A stretch of 64,000 bases of DNA from QAMX01 sp964448855 (GTDB lineage: Bacteria > Bacillota > Clostridia > Oscillospirales > QAMX01): NCBI GenBank assembly GCA_964448855.1, contig CAYUXI010000004.1:1-64000 (forward strand). The letters run 5' to 3'. A program made the translations under genes and the position numbers. Shown here in pieces: positions 17,026 to 25,171 of the stretch. Below the pieces are notes generated by a model. That model was not told the DNA's origin and did not search any database. It saw only the letters and a program-made list of their open reading frames with translations. Position 1 is the stretch's first letter. Every line of letters begins with the position of its first letter.

Positions 17026-17961
17026 TCAGTCGATGTCGTCGATGATTTCAGTCGGACGTTCACTGAGAACGGACGGGTTCTTCAAAATGTGGCGCAGATA
17101 TTTCAGCGCAGACGCATAGTAGAAACCGTCGCAGATGCGTTCATCGGTGACAACCTTGTAGTCAATGTAGCGCCGCTCCGCAACGGAACCGTCCCGCTGC
17201 GTCTCATAGGTACGGCGTTTGGCGCCGAACGCCAGAAACACAGGCGCATTGCCGAAATCGTACAGATGGTGGTAGATCGGCGGAATGCCGAGCGAACCCA
17301 TGGACGTGATGACGAGCGAACCGTGGAACGGACTGAGCGCAAGCAGCTTTTTTGGCAGCAGACCAAAATAGTCGAGCAGCGTCAAAAGCCAGACGGTGAA
17401 TTTCAGCAGCAGACCGGGGATAAAACGCAGCACCTTGGCCGTGCTGTCAAACGAGGAATCCAGACCGGCTGACGCTTTTTCGCGGGATACAATGGCATCC
17501 AGCGTCGCATAGACCTCCTCCGCCGTGGCATCCGGCTGGAAAACAGCCTTGACACAGGTGTCCGGTGCATTCAGCTTCATGTCCTTCTTAATTGTCAATG
17601 CGATTTCAATGTTGTTGCGCGCAAAGATCTTCTGCCCGCTGATAAACCGGTTGATGGCAGGGCGCTGCGAAACGGTTCGGACGTAGGCCGCCAGAAAAAC
17701 GTGCATCGCGCCAAAATGCTGCAGCCCTTCGCGCCGCTTCTGCTGAATGTACTGTTCCATGTTGGAAATTTCAACGGAATCGGCAATTGAGTTGGAAGAC
17801 GTGTTCCGCGACTTCATGATATACGGCGAGACAAGCGCCATCGGCGGAAGCGTGCGCAAACGCCGCCCGTCGGAACGATCGCCAAAGCGGCGACGGCGCT
17901 TTTTGGGCGCGGGAGCCGGAGTCGGTTCGGATACGGTTGCAACGGAGGGTTGTTCGGTCAT
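17026..17961 (-). CDS. E2-type (2-oxoacid dehydrogenase) acyltransferase-like protein
   Basis: A 311-residue protein homologous to the catalytic domain of dihydrolipoamide acyltransferases and chloramphenicol acetyltransferase, without a lipoyl domain. A basic N-terminal tail (PKKRRRRFGDRSDGRR) is followed by the catalytic-fold region. The usual DHRxxDG active-site motif reads DERICDG (residues 273-279), so the catalytic His is replaced by Glu274. It may be inactive or use different chemistry. It overlaps the PAP2 gene by 4 bases, tying it to the phospholipid operon rather than to a dehydrogenase complex. The start at 17961 is the coupled ATG. Confidence 0.75.
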   Translation of the reverse strand: MTEQPSVATVSEPTPAPAPKKRRRRFGDRSDGRRLRTLPPMALVSPYIMKSRNTSSNSIADSVEISNMEQYIQQKRREGLQHFGAMHVFLAAYVRTVSQRPAINRFISGQKIFARNNIEIALTIKKDMKLNAPDTCVKAVFQPDATAEEVYATLDAIVSREKASAGLDSSFDSTAKVLRFIPGLLLKFTVWLLTLLDYFGLLPKKLLALSPFHGSLVITSMGSLGIPPIYHHLYDFGNAPVFLAFGAKRRTYETQRDGSVAERRYIDYKVVTDERICDGFYYASALKYLRHILKNPSVLSERPTEIIDDID

Positions 17962-18662
17962 ACTTTCAATTCCTTTTTCTTGACATTTTGGAGCAGCGAA
18001 CGGAGATACGGCGCAGCATCCGGGCCGCTCAGACATTTCCAGCGGACGCAATAGGCAATGGGATACAGAACAGCGGCCAGAATCACAGCCGCCACAAAAT
18101 CGACAAAGGAATGCTGCTTGATGAACATGGTTGACAGGCAGATCAGAATGCAGAGCACAACGGAGCAGACCGGGACATACCAGTGCCGGTTCAAAGACCG
18201 CGCCCGGCAAATGGCAATCGTGATGCCGATGGCGCCGTAGCAGTGCATACTCGGACAGACGTTTTGCGGGAGATCAGCCGCGTAAATGAATTGCACCAGC
18301 CAGACGAGCGGGTTGTCCCGCGAAAACTCCGTTGGACGAAAATCAATGGCCGTCGGATACACGATACAGATGATCATGCAAATCAGCAGTCCGCCCATGG
18401 TGAACATGGCCATCCGCAGAAAATCCTCACGGGAAACGAGCAAAAAGGCGATCATTCCGCCAAACAGATAGACAAACCAGAGATAGTAGGGAATTGCGAA
18501 CCATTCGCAAAACGGAATCACCGCATCGAGTGAACAGGAAATCAGATGATGCTCCAAAGGCAGGTAATTCAGCAGAAAGAAGAACGTCACATGCACGACT
18601 GGATAGATCAGCAGCAAAGCATAGGGATAGGCGCGCAGAAACTCACGGGTTTTTCGAAGCAT
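17958..18662 (-). CDS. PAP2-family membrane phosphatase
   Basis: A 234-residue integral membrane protein with about six hydrophobic helices. PAP2 motifs are visible: PSMH at 137-140 and KQHSFVD at 182-188 with the catalytic H184. The first motif (KxxxxxxRP) appears as the less typical DFRP near residue 107. Family members dephosphorylate lipid phosphates or transfer phospho-headgroups. With pssA and psd upstream, it may act on phosphatidate, a phosphatidyl headgroup or undecaprenyl-PP. It overlaps psd by 20 bases and the E2-like gene by 4. Confidence 0.85.
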   Translation of the reverse strand: MLRKTREFLRAYPYALLLIYPVVHVTFFFLLNYLPLEHHLISCSLDAVIPFCEWFAIPYYLWFVYLFGGMIAFLLVSREDFLRMAMFTMGGLLICMIICIVYPTAIDFRPTEFSRDNPLVWLVQFIYAADLPQNVCPSMHCYGAIGITIAICRARSLNRHWYVPVCSVVLCILICLSTMFIKQHSFVDFVAAVILAAVLYPIAYCVRWKCLSGPDAAPYLRSLLQNVKKKELKV

Positions 18663-19515
18663 GAAGCGAACGACTTCCTTTCAAAGAACAAAAATCATCG
18701 GACGGTGCATGGCCAATCGCCTCACCGAACCGAACCGGACGCTCCGCCCCACCCAACGGGAACCGTGCATCCATGGTGCAGGCATCGCGCTGCAGCAGCA
18801 GGACAACGGTGGAGCCGCCGTATTCAAAATAGCCCTTTTCATCTCCGCGGGCAAAATGCGTGATCCCCGCGTGATTGTGAATGCGGCCAACGAGCATCGC
18901 ACCCACCTCCACCTGAACAGCCTGCCCAAAGTGGTCAGTCTGCATCAACGAGACGGCGCGGGTGTTCTCCACGAACACCGGTCGCGCTTCCAGCGCGACC
19001 GGACGGACGGTGTGCAAAATCCCCGGAATCTGATACCGGCGCAGCAGACGGCCGGAATCAAAGAACGCATAGCGATGATAATGATCGACGCAGAGCCGGA
19101 AAACGAGACAAAGCCCGCCCTCCAGACGGTCAGCCAGTGCCTTCGAACGGAGCAGCCCGGCGATCGAATAGGGAACGCCCTTCACCGGCACGACCATACC
19201 CTCACGGATGGGGTAGATGCTGAGATTACCGTCACACGGCGCGATCAGCGCGTCGGGCGTGTGATCGACGGTGCGGACGCCGGGGGCTAAACGCCGGGTG
19301 AAAAAATCGTTGAAGGAATGAAAAGAACGCTGCTCATAGTCTGACAGACAGATGTTGGCATGAGACACAAAAGGCCGAATCAGACAAACCGATGCACGCG
19401 TATCCAAAAAAGCACCGGCAGCGCGGGAAAGCGGCGGTGCAGTCAGAATTTTCAAAAGAGAACGTCCGGCGGGGGAGTGATAGAGCCGATACAGACCGGG
19501 AGAAGATTGGGACAT
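18643..19515 (-). CDS. psd: Phosphatidylserine decarboxylase proenzyme
   Basis: A 290-residue enzyme converting phosphatidylserine to phosphatidylethanolamine at the membrane. The self-cleavage site is FEYGGST (Gly234-Ser235), which yields the pyruvoyl cofactor. VDHYHRY provides the conserved His region, and HNHAGITHFARGDEKGYFEY matches the family's C-terminal block. The start at 19515 follows AGGAGCG; a longer frame upstream overlaps pssA heavily. It follows pssA by 13 bases and overlaps the PAP2 gene. Confidence 0.93.
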   Translation of the reverse strand: MSQSSPGLYRLYHSPAGRSLLKILTAPPLSRAAGAFLDTRASVCLIRPFVSHANICLSDYEQRSFHSFNDFFTRRLAPGVRTVDHTPDALIAPCDGNLSIYPIREGMVVPVKGVPYSIAGLLRSKALADRLEGGLCLVFRLCVDHYHRYAFFDSGRLLRRYQIPGILHTVRPVALEARPVFVENTRAVSLMQTDHFGQAVQVEVGAMLVGRIHNHAGITHFARGDEKGYFEYGGSTVVLLLQRDACTMDARFPLGGAERPVRFGEAIGHAPSDDFCSLKGSRSLHASKNP

Positions 19516-19528
19516 AGGGTCGCTCCTG

Positions 19529-20149
19529 TCAGTGATTTCGCAGAATGACCAGCGCGACAAAGATGGCAATGCCCATGGCCAGCATCACCAGCATACCGCC
19601 CAGCATACATTTCTTAACGCGGACGCGCAGAACGAAGGCCAACGCCGTCAGCGCCATGATCAACGCATAAACCGGCGGAAAGTACGAGGTGAGCAGCCCC
19701 TTAAAGCAATACAGGAGCGGGAAGATCAGGGCGGACGACGTGACAGGCAGCCCCACAAAGGACGTGCGGACGCCGTCAGTTTCCTGCTGTCGGTCCTCCT
19801 CGGTGACGCCGTAATAGGCCAGGCGAATCAACGCCGCGAGAATGTAAACGGACAGAATAAAGATGTAGTAGAACTTCCGGAGGCCAAAGGCGTAGCCGAT
19901 GGCTGCAGGCAGCACGCCGAATGCGACGATATCAGCCAGCGAATCAATCCAGATGCCAAAGCGCTTTTCCTGAGAGGAACGCTCTTTGGTGCGGGCGACC
20001 AGCCCGTCAAACATATCGCAGACGCCGGAAAACATCAGACAGAGAATGGCGTAAAAGCCCTGATCGTGCATGGCAAACGTAATCCCAAGGACGGCGGAAA
20101 TCGCGCTGAGGTATGTGAGGATGACTGTGTAGTTAAAGAAACCGATCAT
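19529..20149 (-). CDS. pssA: CDP-diacylglycerol-serine O-phosphatidyltransferase
   Basis: About 206 residues, an integral membrane CDP-alcohol phosphotransferase making phosphatidylserine from CDP-diacylglycerol and serine. The family signature is DMFDGLVAR...RFGIWIDSLAD, with a spacing of 11 residues between AR and G, as in the clostridial subgroup. I place the start at ATG 20149 (MIGFFNYTV, the usual family start); an in-frame TTG at 20203 would add 18 residues, and neither has a strong ribosome site. It is the first gene of the operon, driven from 20250-20278. Confidence 0.9.
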   Translation of the reverse strand: MIGFFNYTVILTYLSAISAVLGITFAMHDQGFYAILCLMFSGVCDMFDGLVARTKERSSQEKRFGIWIDSLADIVAFGVLPAAIGYAFGLRKFYYIFILSVYILAALIRLAYYGVTEEDRQQETDGVRTSFVGLPVTSSALIFPLLYCFKGLLTSYFPPVYALIMALTALAFVLRVRVKKCMLGGMLVMLAMGIAIFVALVILRNH

Positions 20150-20249
20150 ATTCAAAATGGAAAGAAGAAATGGACACTCTTCTTTCTTCCTGCTTTCTGT
20201 CAATAGTCAAATTCGGAGAGAAAAAAGGTGATTTTTCGACTCCAACAGT

Positions 20250-20278
20250 ATTATATCACAAATAATGGCTTTGCACAA
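20250..20278 (-). promoter_or_regulatory. Promoter of the pssA-psd operon
   Basis: On the minus strand TTGTGC and TATAAT are separated by 17 bases. It is back-to-back with the rightward promoter at 20293. Confidence 0.6.
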
Positions 20279-20292
20279 GCGTTTCCGGGGGA

Positions 20293-20321
20293 TTGACAAA
20301 GAGATTTTTTTCCTATATAAT
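20293..20321 (+). promoter_or_regulatory. Promoter of the small gene at 20396
   Basis: TTGACA and TATAAT with exactly 17 bases between, about 75 bases upstream of the start codon: a consensus sigma-A promoter. Confidence 0.85.
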
Positions 20322-20395
20322 ATTTTCCGGGATGATTTTTCAAATCACTTTTCGGGAAGAACCGAACGGGCAGCCGGTCAGGAGGCATCAGACAA

Positions 20396-20686
20396 ATGGC
20401 AGCACAAGTGTATACCGCACCCTTTTCTGTCGAGGACGCCGTCCGCCGTTTGTGTTGCGGCTGCACGGTGCTGGATCGGAGCGAATTGAATCTGCCGGGC
20501 GGCCGGTGCGTCGTGCTGGAGCTTGCCATGCGCAAGGTGTTCACCGCACACGCCACCGTCACCGTGGACGATCTGACTGGCGACACCCGCGTTCACGTTT
20601 CGACGGAGCCGGGACTGATGGCCAGACGCATGGCTGCTCATCTGCAGACGGCGCTGCAAACGGCTGCACAGGCGTCCGAAAAATAA
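20396..20686 (+). CDS. Small DUF6054-like protein
   Basis: A 96-residue soluble protein (MAAQVYTAPFSVEDAVRRLC...) with a beta-strand-rich middle and a helical C-terminus. It resembles the small DUF6054 proteins of Firmicutes, but I am not certain. It has a consensus promoter and a good ribosome site (AGGAGGCATCAGACAA), so it is expressed on its own. It lies between the divergent phospholipid operon and tRNA-Arg. No function known. Confidence 0.6.
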   Translation: MAAQVYTAPFSVEDAVRRLCCGCTVLDRSELNLPGGRCVVLELAMRKVFTAHATVTVDDLTGDTRVHVSTEPGLMARRMAAHLQTALQTAAQASEK

Positions 20687-20710
20687 TTCGAAAAAATTTT
20701 CGAAAGGGTA

Positions 20711-20739
20711 TTGCATTTCCCAAAGAGATGTGGTATAAT
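20711..20739 (+). promoter_or_regulatory. tRNA-Arg promoter
   Basis: TTGCAT and TATAAT with 17-base spacing, the latter preceded by TGG (extended -10), about 20 bases before the tRNA. Confidence 0.75.
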
Positions 20740-20759
20740 ATTGGAGTCGTCAAGGTTAT

Positions 20760-20836
20760 GCGCCCGTAGCTCAGCTGGATAGAGTGACTGGCTACGAACC
20801 AGTAGGTCGGGGGTTCGAATCCCTTCGGGCGTACCA
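20760..20836 (+). tRNA. tRNA-Arg (anticodon ACG)
   Basis: A complete cloverleaf: acceptor GCGCCCG/CGGGCGT, D-arm GCTC...GAGT, anticodon stem ACTGG/CCAGT with loop CTACGAA (anticodon ACG), T-arm GGGGGTTCGAATCCCTT, and an encoded CCA end. A34 would be expected to be converted to inosine to read CGU, CGC and CGA. A terminator starts at its last base. Confidence 0.97.
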
Positions 20837-20877
20837 AAAAAGTCCTGATTTGTCTGCTGACAAATCAGGACTTTTTT
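20836..20877 (+). terminator. tRNA-Arg terminator
   Basis: AAAAAAGTCCTGATTTGTC and its complement around TGCT, ending in a T-run; a perfect 19-base stem including the A/T ends. Confidence 0.92.
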
Positions 20878-21009
20878 GAATCGTTGGATCCTTCGAAACG
20901 AAAAGTATGTGACCGCTTCGCATCGAACCGGGAGCGCACACTCCGCCGCACCTCGGATGACGCATCCCTACCGCAAACGGTTGACGAAGGGACGAGGCGA
21001 GATTGGACT

Positions 21010-21036
21010 GCCGATTTTTGAATCGGCGATTTTTTT
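21010..21036 (+). terminator. Leader terminator before the GH43 gene
   Basis: GCCGATT-TTTG-AATCGGC followed by GATTTTTTT, ending 20 bases before the GH43 start codon. Since the tRNA already has its own terminator, this may be an attenuator or the end of a short transcript from 20880-21010. Confidence 0.65.
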
Positions 21037-21056
21037 CAGAAAGTGCAGGGAGCTTT

Positions 21057-23501
21057 ATGAAACCGAATCACGATCATCCTTCTTGGTTCCGAACGAAATT
21101 CACCGGCCTTTTGGCGCAGAGTCTGCTCCTGCTCCTGCTGGGCGCGTGTACGGCAAATACGCCCGCGCCCGTCCAACCGACGACGGAGCCGCCGCTCCAG
21201 GAAACGTATCAGAACCCGGTCATTCGGGTCAACGACCCGGATACCTGGCCGGACTATGGCGTGGGCGACCCGTTTGTCATGCGCTGGAACGGCCGTTATT
21301 ACCTCTACTGCTCCACCAAAGACGGCTGCATCGGCATTCAGTGCTGGACATCGGATGACCTGCTTCACTGGCAGTATGCCGGCCTCTGCGCGGAGGAACC
21401 GCTGACCATGTCGGCCTATGCGCCGGAGGTCGTCTATGAGAACGGCTTTTTCTATCTGTATACCTCACCGGCCGGAAACGGCCACTACGTCCTGAAAAGC
21501 GAATCGCCGACGGGGCCGTTTGTGGCTGTGACGGAGAACTTCGGCCTCTCGATCGACGGCGACGTCTTCATCGACGATGACGGCTCCTGGTATTTTTACT
21601 GCGCCGGCTCCGATCGCATCATGGCCTATCCCATGACCGCACCGGACTGCGTGGATGCATCCAACGGCATCGCCATTGACACTGATCTGCACGGCTGGAC
21701 GGAAGGCTCCATGATCGTCAAATACGATGACACCTACTACATCACCTATACGGGCAACCACGTCTGGTCGCTTGGATATCGAATCAACTACGGCGTCAGC
21801 ACGGATTCTCCGCTGCATTTTACCCCGGCGGATAATAACCCGCTGCTCTTGTCTACGAACCCGGAAACGGTGAGCGGAATTGGCCACAGCTCGACGGTTC
21901 TGGGGCCAAATCTCGATGAATATTACATCGTCTATCATTCCAGCCACACTGCGCCGCAGCGGAGTATGCAGATCGACCGCATCTTCTTCAACGGCACACA
22001 GACGGTCGTTCTCGGCCCGACCACGGATGTACAATCCGCTCCGGCCATGCCGGACGTTTACAGCCGCTTCAAAACGTCCGCCGATCTGGATGGTTGGCAG
22101 ACGACGAATGCCACCCTGCAAAACGGCAGCCTGACACTGGCGGAGGGCGGCAGTGTTCTGTCGCAGAAAACGTTTGATGCGGATTATACGGCTGAATGCA
22201 ACCTGCTTGCAATGGGCGACCGCGCTGGCATCCTGTTTGGATACACAGATGCGCAGAACTACGGACAGGCGCTCTACTGCGCCGATACCCGCACCATCCT
22301 CCTGTCGTTCACGGTGGACGGCGCGACGACCACCCATGAAATTCCCATCACCGCCGGATTCGGAGAACCGCTGCGCACAGACGCCTGCCTGCAATTTTTC
22401 ATCCGCCGACAGGCGCAGACGTATACGCTCTTTTTGAATCGCCGCCAGCTCTGGCAGGGCGAAAGCGACCTCCGAGGCGGCGCAATCGGCCTCACCTCCG
22501 TGCAGGGGACAGCCGTTGCGGGCTTCGTCGGCGGAACCGCTGCATCCATGCAGTCCTCGTTCCAAACCGTCTACAAACCGGCGGAAAGCACGATTCCGGC
22601 CATCACCTGCCTGGAACCGCATACGGGCGTCCCATCCGACAGCGGAGCGACCGCCCTCGCCGCATCTGAAGGCGAACGGTATTCCTGGCGCATCAACACG
22701 GCGCAAACCGGTACCTATGACCTGCAGCTTTGCTACCGCGCCACAACCGATTGCACGCTGTCGGTATTGCTGAACGGGGAACCGTGCGGCACCGTCACAC
22801 TGCCCGCATCGGACAGCCAGACCGCCTGCGTCCAGCTGCAAAATCTGCAGCTCGATACCGGAACCGGAACCGTGGCCGTCTGCGTCGAAAGCGGCAGCGC
22901 CGAACTGACGGCGCTCAGCTTCCACCGCGTGGAAGCGGTTTCCGAACAGCAGCTGACATGGGATGAAGCGCCTGTCTTTCAGGACGGCCACTGGTATGTC
23001 GAAGACGGCGCATTGACCAACCTGGAGATCACACCGTATGGCCACGTCAAAAACGAGCAATACGGGAAATATATGCTCGGCTCGGAAAACTGGGGCGATT
23101 ATGTTGTCGAGGCGGAAATCACACCGCTTGCGTCCAACGCCTCCGTTGGCCTCTGTGTGCGCGTTTCCAACCCGGCTGGACCCGAACCGGGTGCATCTGC
23201 CTATCAGGGCAACGCCTACTGGCAGGGCTACTGGATTGGCCTGCGGGACGGGGAAGCGGTGCTCGAAAAGTATAACTATGACCGGGAAAAGCTGCAAAGC
23301 GCCCCGGCAACGTTTCAAACGGATGCACCCTGTCAGCTGCGCGTCGAAGTGGAACAGGCGACCATCCGCGTCTGGCTCAATCAGGAGCTCATCCTGACGC
23401 ATACCGATTCCGATCAGCCGTTTTTACACGGCATGGTAGGTTTTTTGGCACGCGGCGGCACGATGCGCGCCAAAAACCTGACCGTCCTGCCCATTCAATG
23501 A
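21057..23501 (+). CDS. Multidomain GH43-family lipoprotein
   Basis: An 814-residue secreted lipoprotein with signal peptide and lipobox LLLGAC. Residues about 45-335 form a GH43-type five-bladed propeller: DPFVMRWNGRYYLY carries the base Asp, AYAPEV the binding motif, IDGDVFIDDDG the second Asp, and WTEGSMIVKYDDTYY a Glu in the acid position. Then follow a laminin-like beta-sandwich (SRFKTSADLDGWQT...), a CBM6/35-like domain (YSWRINTAQTGTYDLQLCYR...), and a second concanavalin-like sandwich. It probably cleaves arabinose- or xylose-containing glycans outside the cell. The start at 21057 follows AGGGAG. Confidence 0.85.
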   Translation: MKPNHDHPSWFRTKFTGLLAQSLLLLLLGACTANTPAPVQPTTEPPLQETYQNPVIRVNDPDTWPDYGVGDPFVMRWNGRYYLYCSTKDGCIGIQCWTSDDLLHWQYAGLCAEEPLTMSAYAPEVVYENGFFYLYTSPAGNGHYVLKSESPTGPFVAVTENFGLSIDGDVFIDDDGSWYFYCAGSDRIMAYPMTAPDCVDASNGIAIDTDLHGWTEGSMIVKYDDTYYITYTGNHVWSLGYRINYGVSTDSPLHFTPADNNPLLLSTNPETVSGIGHSSTVLGPNLDEYYIVYHSSHTAPQRSMQIDRIFFNGTQTVVLGPTTDVQSAPAMPDVYSRFKTSADLDGWQTTNATLQNGSLTLAEGGSVLSQKTFDADYTAECNLLAMGDRAGILFGYTDAQNYGQALYCADTRTILLSFTVDGATTTHEIPITAGFGEPLRTDACLQFFIRRQAQTYTLFLNRRQLWQGESDLRGGAIGLTSVQGTAVAGFVGGTAASMQSSFQTVYKPAESTIPAITCLEPHTGVPSDSGATALAASEGERYSWRINTAQTGTYDLQLCYRATTDCTLSVLLNGEPCGTVTLPASDSQTACVQLQNLQLDTGTGTVAVCVESGSAELTALSFHRVEAVSEQQLTWDEAPVFQDGHWYVEDGALTNLEITPYGHVKNEQYGKYMLGSENWGDYVVEAEITPLASNASVGLCVRVSNPAGPEPGASAYQGNAYWQGYWIGLRDGEAVLEKYNYDREKLQSAPATFQTDAPCQLRVEVEQATIRVWLNQELILTHTDSDQPFLHGMVGFLARGGTMRAKNLTVLPIQ

Positions 23502-23519
23502 ACCAAACAGGAGACTGAA

Positions 23520-23945
23520 ATGAAACACCTGACATCCATCCTTTTGATGGCACTGATCCTGTCCCTGACGGCGTGCTCGAAAGAAACGCCAATACCAGCT
23601 ACCCCTCCGACCTCCGAAACGATCACGCAGCTGGACGAAGGCGTATGGCCGGTGAACGAATACACTGCGGGACTTCCTGTCCCGTCGGGAACGGTTCAGT
23701 GGGCGATGCTCGACCATGCCCACCCCAATTGCAGCATCCATCTGACGGATTGCAGCGAAACGGCCTATACCCACTACATGAGCCTCCTGCAACAGGCGGG
23801 CTATTCCGTCGTCGAGGAAGTGTCGGAACCGATCAACGAACAGGGCGACCGTTCCACGAACACACTTCTCACAAATGGCGAAAAGGGACTGAGCATCAGC
23901 TACCTTTCGAATGCCTTCACCATCTATATCGCATTCGAACAATAA
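23520..23945 (+). CDS. Small secreted lipoprotein
   Basis: A 141-residue protein with a signal peptide and lipobox (LILSLTACS), a short Pro/Thr linker and a roughly 110-residue globular domain of unknown family. That domain includes the segment AYTHYMSLLQQAGYSVVEEV, a pattern of small extracellular sensing or binding domains. It lies 18 bases after the GH43 gene and is probably co-transcribed with it. Function not assigned. Confidence 0.75.
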   Translation: MKHLTSILLMALILSLTACSKETPIPATPPTSETITQLDEGVWPVNEYTAGLPVPSGTVQWAMLDHAHPNCSIHLTDCSETAYTHYMSLLQQAGYSVVEEVSEPINEQGDRSTNTLLTNGEKGLSISYLSNAFTIYIAFEQ

Positions 23946-24000
23946 ACAGCCAATCCGACACGGATTCATCCGGAATCATCCAAAAGGAGGAAGACTGAGG

Positions 24001-24609
24001 ATGAAAGCACTGTATCGCATCATGAACTCCGGCTCTACACTGGGGTCGCTTATGCAGGTCGTACCGATTACCCTGTTGGTGGGTATCCTCTATGCGGTCT
24101 GCCGTTGCATCCGCCTCGCAAAACGGGGGAGCAGCATCTGCTGGGGAACAGAAATCGTCCGCTGGCTGTTCGTCTGTTACCTGACCGGGCTTGTCAATCT
24201 GATTCTGGTTCCCGCGAATTTCTGGATGACGATCTGGGCAAACCTCTGCCTGGGCTACAGCCACAGCGAGATCGTCCTCTTTTCCGGCGAATTCAACCTG
24301 ATGCCGACTCTCATTAAGTGGCTCATGGGAGAGCTGACGATTGGCCACTGGGTTCTCCAGATGCTCGTCTATAATTTCCTGATGTTCGTGCCATTTGGCT
24401 GTTTTCTGCCGCTTGTTTCCGAAAAAATCAATCACCGAAGCATCTGGGCAATCGCCGTGATCGTCCCGCTTGCCGTGGAACTCATCCAACCCGTCATCGG
24501 CCGCAGCTTTGATACCGATGATTTGCTTTTGAACTTTGCCGGAATCGTGGCGGGCTACTTGGCCGCGACACTCATCCGGACAATCCATCGAAAACTGGCA
24601 AACCGCTGA
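24001..24609 (+). CDS. VanZ-family membrane protein
   Basis: A 202-residue membrane protein with about five hydrophobic helices. FVPFGCFLPLVSEKI and VELIQPVIGRSFDTDDLLLNFAG are characteristic VanZ-family segments. Family members include the teicoplanin-resistance protein VanZ; most chromosomal members have no known substrate. The start at 24001 follows AAAGGAGG; earlier in-frame codons overlap the lipoprotein gene. The gene faces the regulatory pair at 24773-25630 and shares a bidirectional terminator with it. Confidence 0.88.
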   Translation: MKALYRIMNSGSTLGSLMQVVPITLLVGILYAVCRCIRLAKRGSSICWGTEIVRWLFVCYLTGLVNLILVPANFWMTIWANLCLGYSHSEIVLFSGEFNLMPTLIKWLMGELTIGHWVLQMLVYNFLMFVPFGCFLPLVSEKINHRSIWAIAVIVPLAVELIQPVIGRSFDTDDLLLNFAGIVAGYLAATLIRTIHRKLANR

Positions 24610-24632
24610 ACACATCGCCCAACCCGAACAAC

Positions 24633-24669
24633 AAAAAAGCAGAAGAGGAGCTTCCTCTTCTGCTTTTAT
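24633..24669. terminator. Bidirectional terminator after VanZ
   Basis: An 11-bp perfect stem AGCAGAAGAGG/CCTCTTCTGCT with A- and T-runs outside. A related but weaker copy occurs near 25994-26017. Confidence 0.85.
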
Positions 24670-24698
24670 TTTACGACAATCTATTTCTGCTGTGTCCG
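24645..24698. repeat. Duplicated gene-end sequence, copy A
   Basis: This segment matches 25994-26044 (copy B), with the last 30 bases identical (24669-24698 versus 26015-26044). Copy B is the last codons, stop and post-stop sequence of the GH51 gene. Confidence 0.8.
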
Positions 24699-24772
24699 AA
24701 TGACGTAATTGCCCGTCCATGTAGTGTTCTTGCACGTCGCAGCTTCGATATCGCCAAAAACGAACACATGGC
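24681..24772 (-). pseudogene. Remnant C-terminus of an unknown gene
   Basis: In the frame that ends at the duplicated stop codon, about 30 codons are open and encode LSHVFVFGDIEAATCK... ending RTQQK, the same last five residues as the GH51 protein. The frame has no start and runs into the stop of the alpha-CTD-like gene. It is most simply a truncated gene tail left by rearrangement. The remainder of the peptide is not recognisable as GH51. Confidence 0.4.
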
Positions 24773-25150
24773 TTAGCCCTCCCTTGTGTTCTTTTTGACC
24801 ACGTCGAATAAAAACCGCTCTTTCTCGTTTTCGGTCAATCCGTCATATCCAAATGCCAATATGCGCGTCTTGATTTCGTTTTGTGTCTTTTTGCCGAGAT
24901 TGCGAATTCGAAGCAACCCATCACCAGCAATTAAATCGATGACTTCTCCGACGGTAAATACGCCTGCACGCTTCAAAGCGTGATTCGCTCGCGGCGAAAA
25001 ATCAATATCGTCTATGCTCATCTCACACACCTTTTGGCGAAATGGAATGCTGACCTTCAGGTTGTTTCCAAATACGCCATAAAGAGTTGCGATCAGTCCG
25101 TTTTTATTTGCGGATTCCAAAAGCTCATGAACAAATTCATCCTGATTCAT
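24773..25150 (-). CDS. Stand-alone RNA polymerase alpha-CTD-like protein
   Basis: A 125-residue protein. The N-terminal roughly 50 residues are unrecognised; the rest matches the alpha-subunit C-terminal domain of RNA polymerase (IDDIDFSPRANHALKRAGVF ... LLRIRNLGKKTQNEIK), a helix-hairpin-helix fold that contacts UP-element DNA and activators. It lacks the alpha N-terminal dimerisation domain, so it cannot replace RpoA. It may act as a decoy or DNA-binding adaptor. The start at 25150 has GGAG upstream; the longer TTG start is less likely. It follows the Lrp gene by 21 bases. Confidence 0.8.
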   Translation of the reverse strand: MNQDEFVHELLESANKNGLIATLYGVFGNNLKVSIPFRQKVCEMSIDDIDFSPRANHALKRAGVFTVGEVIDLIAGDGLLRIRNLGKKTQNEIKTRILAFGYDGLTENEKERFLFDVVKKNTREG

Positions 25151-25171
25151 TGATGCACACTCCAAACCATT

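Noticed and set aside
21465..23402. Long open frame (645 codons) antisense to the GH43 gene
   Set aside because: The sense frame has a lipobox, glycosidase motifs and a ribosome site. Long antisense frames are expected in G/C-rich codon-biased genes.
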